From assembly GCA_018064445.1 (NCBI GenBank), contig JAGHVE010000011.1, forward strand, positions 1-46,872: a stretch of 46,872 bases of DNA, read 5' to 3'. Within the stretch, counting starts at the first letter, position 1, and every line of letters starts with the position of its first letter. Source of the stretch: Candidatus Cacconaster equifaecalis. Lineage in GTDB: Bacteria; Bacteroidota; Bacteroidia; Bacteroidales; UBA932. A program made the position numbers and the translations under genes. Of this stretch, positions 16,719-23,052 are shown in pieces. The notes beneath the pieces are model-generated. The model made no database searches. It was not told where the DNA came from and saw only the letters and a list, made by a program, of their open reading frames with translations.

Positions 16719-17744
16719 ATGAAAAAAATCATTTACACGTTGGCAGCCTTGACGTTGGTATTATGCACTGTTGCTTGCAATAAGAGCCTTGACACCGTTG
16801 AAGTCACAGGGGATGAAAACAAATCAAAGCTCATCGTCAACATCAAGGGATTCCCTGCCGCAAGTCCATCCGATGATACCGTCAAGTCTTTGACTAAGGG
16901 AGAGGGAGATACGAAGTATCAGACCACTGTTGAAAAAAAGGTTTCACAGGTTGACATAGTCATTTATGACGAATCAGGCGCGAAGGAATGGAACAGACAT
17001 TTCGACGGTGCGCCAATGTCGCATCAACTCATCACAGGCTTGACGGAGGGAGCTAAAACCGTTGCCGTGCTCGCCAATTACACTCTAGATTCTGTACCTG
17101 CCACCATTACTGCATTCAAGGAGACTTTGACGTCCCTTGCGGACAACAGCCGCGATAACTTCGTAATGGTCGGAGTGGCTGAAGGGACGGCCGGTACCGA
17201 TCCGGAACCTGTCAGCTTGAAACTTGTCCGTGTAGCGGCGAAGGTTTCTGTTACCGGTAACATCATCACCGCCTGGGAAGGAGAAGCTCCGGAGTCTTTC
17301 GATATTACGGACATATATTTGGCCAACGTTGCGGTCGCCTCTGATTTCGATTATGACGGCTCCTCCGGACCGGAAATCAATTTGCGTTCAACCGTTGAAT
17401 TGGTGGCAGACTCCCTGTACAATGATTTCACCGTTGCTGTGAAGAAGAATTGGACAGATGGAGATCAATTCAACGGAGGCGTGGATTTCTATGCGTATCC
17501 GAACTCTGATGATGTCCGCACCTGTGTGATGATAAAAGCCCTGTATGATGGACGTGTCACATATTATCCTCTTGTCATCAATCAGCCGATTGCTCAAAAT
17601 ACTCTTTACAGAATAGGTGATATAACCATTACCTGCGAGGGCTGCGAGAATCCTTGGGATGAGTTTTCGAAGATCAGGGTGTTCTTTGACATTGAGGTAG
17701 CCGATTGGGATTACAAGGAGATTTATCCCGAATATACATTTTAG
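16719..17744 (+). CDS. FimA/Mfa1-like major fimbrial subunit (stalk fimbrillin 1)
   Basis: A 341-residue lipoprotein precursor with lipid cysteine C20 (TVAC followed by NKSLD). Type V fimbrillins are exported as lipoproteins, lose their N-terminus to a protease, and polymerise by donor-strand exchange. The N-terminal domain contains VSQVDIVIYDESG and a FVMVGVAEG segment. The C-terminal domain ends VADWDYKEIYPEYTF, the expected terminal strand with V-x-x-W. T59-K60-G61, 40 residues after the lipid cysteine, matches a tripeptide found in all structural subunits here and is a candidate cleavage site. The start at ATG 16719 fits the signal peptide. Its position just before the anchor gene mirrors mfa1-mfa2 order. 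Confidence 0.85.
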   Translation: MKKIIYTLAALTLVLCTVACNKSLDTVEVTGDENKSKLIVNIKGFPAASPSDDTVKSLTKGEGDTKYQTTVEKKVSQVDIVIYDESGAKEWNRHFDGAPMSHQLITGLTEGAKTVAVLANYTLDSVPATITAFKETLTSLADNSRDNFVMVGVAEGTAGTDPEPVSLKLVRVAAKVSVTGNIITAWEGEAPESFDITDIYLANVAVASDFDYDGSSGPEINLRSTVELVADSLYNDFTVAVKKNWTDGDQFNGGVDFYAYPNSDDVRTCVMIKALYDGRVTYYPLVINQPIAQNTLYRIGDITITCEGCENPWDEFSKIRVFFDIEVADWDYKEIYPEYTF

Positions 17745-17766
17745 CCAATCTTTGAAGCTGCTTTTC

Positions 17767-18555
17767 ATGAAACGTTTCTGCCACATAACTCTTCTGCTGC
17801 TGGCGACGGCATCCTGTTCCGTCAAGGAAATCAGGGATGACTGTCCCTGCTATTTTGGTCTGACGGTAACTTTCCAGAACGATTCCATTTTTCAGAATGG
17901 AAACGCATGGTGCGGCATTTTTAACGAGGACGGCTCTCTGGCTGAAGGAAATGTCCTTTCAGAGATGAACGTGCGGGATACGACAATGTCTTACCGGATT
18001 GACCCGAGAAGGACGGTCTCTGCCGTGGCTTCCAGCAGGGAGGTTGTAGCGGGAAAGGTTACCGTCCCCCTCGGAAGCGAGATGACGAAACTTTCTGCCT
18101 ACAGGCAGGATTTCGTCTGCACCTCCGAATTCGTGGACGGAGTCATTGACAGGCAGGACAAGCAATACTGTACATTGGATATTCATCTGACCGAAGCGGC
18201 GATGCCGTTCGCTTCGCAACTGGTCATCCGCATCGAGGCCCCTTATAACGGGACATCATTCCCGTCGATGGAGGCGCATTCCGGAGAGTTCCAGTATAAG
18301 GCGGTATTTGACGCCAGTGGACGCGTATCCATACGTATTCCCCGGCAGGGTGCCACCGGTGCGAGGCTTTCAGTGCAAAAATTGAACGCCTTTTCTGCGA
18401 CTTATGATCTCTATGGCGATATGTCGATGTCCGGTTATGACTGGAACAGGGCCTCAATGGAAGATTTTTCGTTTCCTGTCGGGCTCAATTCCACTACGGG
18501 TACCATCGAGATTCCCGACTGGACTCCAATTGAATTAGGTGACTATGAATTTTAA
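17767..18555 (+). CDS. FimB/Mfa2-family fimbrial anchor subunit
   Basis: A 262-residue lipoprotein with lipid cysteine C16 (ATASC), followed by SVKEIRDDCPCYFGLTVTF. A cysteine, then a DDCPCY-type segment and a beta strand, is the recognisable start of the Mfa2/FimB family, whose members cap and anchor fimbriae in the outer membrane and control their length. It ends IEIPDWTPIELGDYEF, again a W-containing terminal strand. Unlike all six structural subunits of the operon, it has no T-K-(A/G) tripeptide after the lipid cysteine, consistent with an anchor that keeps its lipid. The ATG at 17767 gives a normal signal peptide; a TTG five codons upstream is rejected. Confidence 0.82.
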   Translation: MKRFCHITLLLLATASCSVKEIRDDCPCYFGLTVTFQNDSIFQNGNAWCGIFNEDGSLAEGNVLSEMNVRDTTMSYRIDPRRTVSAVASSREVVAGKVTVPLGSEMTKLSAYRQDFVCTSEFVDGVIDRQDKQYCTLDIHLTEAAMPFASQLVIRIEAPYNGTSFPSMEAHSGEFQYKAVFDASGRVSIRIPRQGATGARLSVQKLNAFSATYDLYGDMSMSGYDWNRASMEDFSFPVGLNSTTGTIEIPDWTPIELGDYEF

Positions 18556-18584
18556 TACACAACTCAAACAAAAATCAACAAAAG

Positions 18585-19460
18585 ATGAAACGCTATTTTA
18601 CACAGGCGCTTTGCGCCGTAACTCTCATCGGTCTTGTTTCCTGCCAGAAGGAAGACCATTTCACAATCAAGGATTCAACAAGGGAATCTCTTACCAGGAT
18701 GACATTCGGCGTCAAGGGCGATGGTCTCAAGATGGCTGTAAGCACCAAGGCTGAAGTTGTATCCGAAGTCAATAATGTGTATTGGATGGCTACCGGCGGT
18801 ACTGTCGGCACGGACACTTTGGTACATGAGCCTCAGAGTGTTTCTCTAAGTGAAGCCGAGGATAGTTTCAATACCGGCAAATACTGGCCTTCAGAAGATA
18901 TTGACTACAACTATTACGTCTCCAACGTTCAGTTCTCGTGGGATTCCGGAGCGGCCACCATTGAGGCATCCAACGAGACGGATATTGTGGCGGGCATTGC
19001 GGAGGCGGCTTACAAGAGCAGTCCTGAAGTGACCGTGGATCATATCTTCTGCCGTACAGGGGCCCTGACGCTTGAGGCGCAGGAAGGCTACGAACTGGTT
19101 GGTACAGCCATCTGGAAGATACAGAGTAATGAAAGCACGGGCACTGCAGGTGCCTATAATATCGGTACTAAAGAATGGAGCAATGTCTCCGCTCTGTCCC
19201 GGGAGGTTTTCACCAGCGAGTCCGACCTTTATCTGATTCCCGGTTCATATAATATCGAGATTACCTATACGTTGAAGAAAGGCAACTTCCAGAAGGAGTA
19301 CACTAAGGCTGCCGACGTTGAACTCAATGTTGGTAAAGTCAATAACATCAAGGCAACCGCTCACGTAGGCGATGACGGTGCCGAAGAGATTGTCTTCTCC
19401 GTTTCCGTTACCCCTTGGGAAGATGAAGACGTAGTAATAGAACAGAGTGACTTAAAGTAA
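18585..19460 (+). CDS. Fimbrillin-family lipoprotein (accessory subunit 1)
   Basis: A 291-residue lipoprotein with lipid cysteine C20 (LVSC) followed by QKED, which fits the C-x-K-(D/E)2 surface-export signal described for Bacteroidota lipoproteins. The body matches the Mfa-like fimbrillin pattern: KYWPSEDIDYNYYVSNV, a DIVAG segment, LIPGSYNIEITYTLKKG, and a terminal strand with VTPWEDED. A candidate maturation site is T54-K55-A56. Part of its layout (YWPSEDxDYxxYxSNV, then a DxVxG-like segment and a LNVGKVNNIKA strand) recurs in the 989-residue protein at 23053, so the two are probably related. Confidence 0.82.
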   Translation: MKRYFTQALCAVTLIGLVSCQKEDHFTIKDSTRESLTRMTFGVKGDGLKMAVSTKAEVVSEVNNVYWMATGGTVGTDTLVHEPQSVSLSEAEDSFNTGKYWPSEDIDYNYYVSNVQFSWDSGAATIEASNETDIVAGIAEAAYKSSPEVTVDHIFCRTGALTLEAQEGYELVGTAIWKIQSNESTGTAGAYNIGTKEWSNVSALSREVFTSESDLYLIPGSYNIEITYTLKKGNFQKEYTKAADVELNVGKVNNIKATAHVGDDGAEEIVFSVSVTPWEDEDVVIEQSDLK

Positions 19461-19474
19461 AGAAACGAAAAGTT

Positions 19475-20380
19475 ATGAAAAGATACAGTACTTTGATGAT
19501 TTGTCTGGCAGTCCTCTTTGCTTCCTGCAACAAGGAGGATGCAGGTATGCGGTCTTTTACCGGTGAAGATTTTTCTTTCTCCGACAAGGCCATCATATTC
19601 GCTGATGATTTTGTGGTTACAAAGGCTTATGCCGAAAATACCGCCGAGCAGGTGCGTGAGGGCGGATTCAATGCTGCCTGCCTTGCGGGCGATGCGACAG
19701 TCTTCAACGAGAAAGTGGAGTATGACGGATTGTCATCCGCTTACAGAACCAAGTCGAAGGCATATTATTATCCTTCTTCCGGGAAAGTTGATTTTTTCTG
19801 CGTCTTCCCTTCCTCCAATACCATAGGAAAAAATGGTGGCGAAGTTACGTTGTCCTATGCCCAGAACTCCGGCACAGACCTTCTGGTTGCAAGACGTACA
19901 GGAATAGGCGCATCCGATACGGCTGTTGTAATCAGTTTCGATCATGCCCTATCATTGATTCATTTCAAGGCTGAAGGTTCGGACGATGCCTTGACATATA
20001 AGGTGAAATCAGTTTCAATAAACGTTCCGGACGGTGGCGTATTCAGTTACAATGATTATGAGTGGTCTCCGTCAACAGATTCTACTGCCGAAATTTACAG
20101 TTCCCGGGTTGTTACGCTCGACGGTCTCACGGAGATACCCGGAGCCGTAGTATTTGTCCCGTGTGAACCTGAAATCAGTGTCCAGTGGGATATTTATTAT
20201 GGAGACATCCCGATAGAGTCACGTGATGAGACCAGATTTCTTGGCAGCGCTCTAAAGATGGGAGAGGAATGTACCGTTACGTTGATGCTTCCCGGTACGG
20301 ATTCGGAAAAGATGGACTTTGACATTGTCGTTACTCCTTGGGATTCAACGGAGCGCGATTTGACCTTTAAATCAAAATAA
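19475..20380 (+). CDS. Fimbrillin-family lipoprotein (accessory subunit 2)
   Basis: A 301-residue lipoprotein with lipid cysteine C18 (FASC) followed by NKED, fitting the C-x-K-(D/E)2 export signal. The body has the typical fimbrillin segments KAYYYPSSGKVDFFCVFPSS, a DLLVARRTG strand, FDHALSLIHFKAEG, and a terminal VTPWDSTERDLTF. T49-K50-A51 is the candidate maturation site. The same YYYP / DLLVA / FxHALSxIxxK architecture appears in the N-terminal domain of the gene at 21447, so these two are close paralogs. Confidence 0.82.
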   Translation: MKRYSTLMICLAVLFASCNKEDAGMRSFTGEDFSFSDKAIIFADDFVVTKAYAENTAEQVREGGFNAACLAGDATVFNEKVEYDGLSSAYRTKSKAYYYPSSGKVDFFCVFPSSNTIGKNGGEVTLSYAQNSGTDLLVARRTGIGASDTAVVISFDHALSLIHFKAEGSDDALTYKVKSVSINVPDGGVFSYNDYEWSPSTDSTAEIYSSRVVTLDGLTEIPGAVVFVPCEPEISVQWDIYYGDIPIESRDETRFLGSALKMGEECTVTLMLPGTDSEKMDFDIVVTPWDSTERDLTFKSK

Positions 20381-20388
20381 CTTCTTAT

Positions 20389-21435
20389 ATGCAAAATTTG
20401 TTCTATTCTTTTGTCTTTTCTCTTCTTGCGGTTGCTTTTGTTTCCTGCAACAAGGATGAATTGTCTTCAAAGAGAGATTCCTCTGCTGACAAGATAGGAT
20501 GTGTGTTTTATCTTAAGGGTATCTCAGATGGAATTGTGACAAAAGCCGTTGGAATGGAGTCCGGAGAAGAAGGCCTTGAGGATGAAAAGGCGGTCAAGAG
20601 CCTGCAGATATATGTATTCAGGGCTGACAGCAGTCTTGCGGCGTCACGCAATGTGATGAATTCCAAAAGTCTGAAACTTGACGTGAATGTCGGTACGGGC
20701 TATTCCATTTACGCAGTCTGCAACGAGGAGAACTGGACCTCTTCTATCAAAAGAATCTCCGATCTTGAGGAAAAAGAGACGGTTCTTCTCAGCACTGATG
20801 AGGGTGCGTCTTCGTTTGCGATGCAGGGAAAGATAGAAGATCAGACCATTTCCTCTGAAAACAGGGAATTCAGCATTGAGGTGGTGCGTCGTGCCGCCAA
20901 GGTCGTGGTCCGGAAGATTACCAACAATCTTCCGGAGGGTGACATAATCATTGAAGGTATCTATATCTCCAATGTCGTCACAAACTCCTGTATGTTTTCG
21001 GACGCATTGCCCAATGCTCCCGTCTGGGTCAATCAACTCGGTGTTTTTGATGGACTATCCGCCCTCAATTGGTTCGGAGACAAATTCGAGACACCCGTGT
21101 CTGTTGCCAACGGACAGGCGTATGAGACTGCACATACCTTCTATGCCGCCGCAAATCCGACAGCGACGGATGAGCACAGTATTGACAAGTTCTCTTCCCG
21201 ATATACAAGGATCGTCATCAGGGCTGACATAGGAGGTACGATATACTATTACCCAATCAGTTTCAAAAACGAAATTCCGGAACTGACAGCCAACGATTAT
21301 ATCGACATAAAGAACATTAATATCAAGCACTTGGGTTCTGATAATCCTGAAACTCCGGTGACAATCGGGCAGGACGTGACCGTATCGGTTGAAGTGAAGG
21401 ACTGGAACAGGGTAGAGCATACGATTGAATTTTAA
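20389..21435 (+). CDS. FimA/Mfa1-like fimbrial subunit (stalk fimbrillin 2)
   Basis: A 348-residue lipoprotein precursor with lipid cysteine C20 (FVSC) followed by NKDE, fitting the C-x-K-(D/E)2 export signal. T51-K52-A53 is the candidate maturation site. The N-terminal domain has AVKSLQIYVFRADSSLAASRN and a VRRAAKVVVRKI strand, both typical of FimA/Mfa1-type subunits. The C-terminus ends VKDWNRVEHTIEF, comparable with VADW...YTF of stalk fimbrillin 1. Having two stalk-like subunits in one operon suggests either a minor subunit near the tip or alternative stalks. It starts 8 bp after the previous gene. Confidence 0.82.
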   Translation: MQNLFYSFVFSLLAVAFVSCNKDELSSKRDSSADKIGCVFYLKGISDGIVTKAVGMESGEEGLEDEKAVKSLQIYVFRADSSLAASRNVMNSKSLKLDVNVGTGYSIYAVCNEENWTSSIKRISDLEEKETVLLSTDEGASSFAMQGKIEDQTISSENREFSIEVVRRAAKVVVRKITNNLPEGDIIIEGIYISNVVTNSCMFSDALPNAPVWVNQLGVFDGLSALNWFGDKFETPVSVANGQAYETAHTFYAAANPTATDEHSIDKFSSRYTRIVIRADIGGTIYYYPISFKNEIPELTANDYIDIKNINIKHLGSDNPETPVTIGQDVTVSVEVKDWNRVEHTIEF

Positions 21436-21446
21436 TGAACCTTATT

Positions 21447-23030
21447 ATGAAAAAATACTTTTTTTTAGCGGCGGCAGTGGTATTACTGACCTCCTGTCAG
21501 AAATCTCTCAACGAAACTGATTCTATCCGCCGTGAAATCCGTCTGGGGCTCTCGGCGATAGAATACGAGACGAAAGCTTTCGTGGAATCTACAAACAGCA
21601 GTCTGCAGTCCAACGGCTTCAAGGCCGCAGTTGTCATAGATGCTGATAATAGCACGATGTTCAATAAAGCAGTGGTCTACAGTAACGGTGCTTACATCGT
21701 ACCCGGGGAGCGCTATTATTTTCCCAATGAAGGTACGGTGTCTTTTTACGGAATATATCCTGCCGATGAATTGATCTCAATCGCCGCTGACGGCAAGGCT
21801 TCAGTCTCTTATACTCATAACTCTGATGATGACCTCATCGTGGCAAAAAAGAATGGCGTCGCAAGTCAGAGCGATGCCGTGGCATTGGAATTCGAACATC
21901 TGTTGTCCCAGGTTTCTATCAATGTAAAAACCGAAGATCCGGATATTGTCTGCAAACTTCACGAGTTATCCATCAATGACTCCAAAGGAGGAATATATAG
22001 TTTCGTTGACAGTACATGGACTTTAAATGATAACAAGGCAAAGTATATTTTTTACAGCAATACCGGTGGACAGACTGTAACTACGACAGCATCTGCGGTG
22101 GGTTCTGCAATAAGCTTAATGCCCGGAGAGGTTTCCCTTAATGTATTATGGAAGTGTTACAGCAAAAATGGACAACGGTTACTCAGTAACAATGATGTAA
22201 CAATTCCTGTAACGCTAACCAAGGGAAAGCGCACAGCAATTTCTTTATTGCTTCCTGCCAAAGCTTCGGAAGCCAAAGTCTCATCCAGTGTCAAAGCCTG
22301 GAATGACGAAAGCCGGAATCTTACTGCGGAAACTCCTTATTTTCCGGAACTGCTCACAAGCGTATTCACGGTCAATGCGTCAAATAAAAAGGTAAAATTC
22401 ACCAAGGGGAATCTCTTCTGGAATGGCAGTGAATTCCGCTGCGAGGAACAGCAATATCACTATCGCGATGTTTGGGATGACACGCATATCGATCACTTTT
22501 ACTGGAGCAGTGATGCAAGGGTGGCGATAGCACCTTTCTACAGTGACGCGTTGACTGAATTCGGCATTACTCCAGGTAAAACTGAGACATTCTTCGCTGC
22601 CGACGGCGGAGCGTTCGAAGGACTGACCGTGCTCAGCAGTGATGAATGGCAGTATATTTTTAATCACGGTCTTGCGAAAAATTCGTCTTCAAAGTACAAG
22701 ATAATCATCAATGGAAAGAATTGCGTTGTCCTAAAACCCGACGGATTCAACGGAACAGTGGCAGACAGTTATACTGCCTCCGAATGGGCTGATGCGGAGT
22801 CTGAATTCGGACTTCTTGCCCTTCCTATGGCAGGCATTCGTTTTCAGAAGGATATTAGTTCGCCCGGCATCAGTGCCGCTTACTGGTCGACTACGCATAA
22901 CGGCAATGAACCCACTGATTTATGGATAGATCGAGCTCCCTTCTCTGAAGACAACTTTGGCCCGAACTACGGAGGCCTCCCTACCCAACGCCACAATGGC
23001 AATAGTGTCCGCCTAGTACAGGTTCAGTAA
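21447..23030 (+). CDS. Fimbrillin with C-terminal C-type-lectin-fold-like domain (probable tip adhesin)
   Basis: A 527-residue lipoprotein with lipid cysteine C17 (LTSC) and candidate maturation site T42-K43-A44. Residues about 20-295 are a fimbrillin domain (RYYFPNEGTVSFYGIYPAD, DDLIVAKKNG, VKAWNDESRNL). Residues about 305-527 match a domain common in Bacteroidota surface proteins: a KKVKFTKGNLFWNG strand, LTVLSSDEWQYIFN, FGLLALPMAGIR, AAYWSTTHNGN, and a final NGNSVRLVQVQ. The last part is the core of a C-type-lectin-like fold, the fold used for ligand binding and, in some relatives, for diversification by retroelements. No reverse transcriptase is in the window. The ATG at 21447 is preferred; one at 21435, overlapping the previous stop, is possible. 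Confidence 0.78.
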   Translation: MKKYFFLAAAVVLLTSCQKSLNETDSIRREIRLGLSAIEYETKAFVESTNSSLQSNGFKAAVVIDADNSTMFNKAVVYSNGAYIVPGERYYFPNEGTVSFYGIYPADELISIAADGKASVSYTHNSDDDLIVAKKNGVASQSDAVALEFEHLLSQVSINVKTEDPDIVCKLHELSINDSKGGIYSFVDSTWTLNDNKAKYIFYSNTGGQTVTTTASAVGSAISLMPGEVSLNVLWKCYSKNGQRLLSNNDVTIPVTLTKGKRTAISLLLPAKASEAKVSSSVKAWNDESRNLTAETPYFPELLTSVFTVNASNKKVKFTKGNLFWNGSEFRCEEQQYHYRDVWDDTHIDHFYWSSDARVAIAPFYSDALTEFGITPGKTETFFAADGGAFEGLTVLSSDEWQYIFNHGLAKNSSSKYKIIINGKNCVVLKPDGFNGTVADSYTASEWADAESEFGLLALPMAGIRFQKDISSPGISAAYWSTTHNGNEPTDLWIDRAPFSEDNFGPNYGGLPTQRHNGNSVRLVQVQ

Positions 23031-23052
23031 CTCCATTGATCGGATAATATAA

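Noticed and set aside
22350-23030. Firm call of a diversity-generating retroelement
   Set aside because: No reverse transcriptase and no second copy of the C-terminal segment occur in the window; kept only as a hint.
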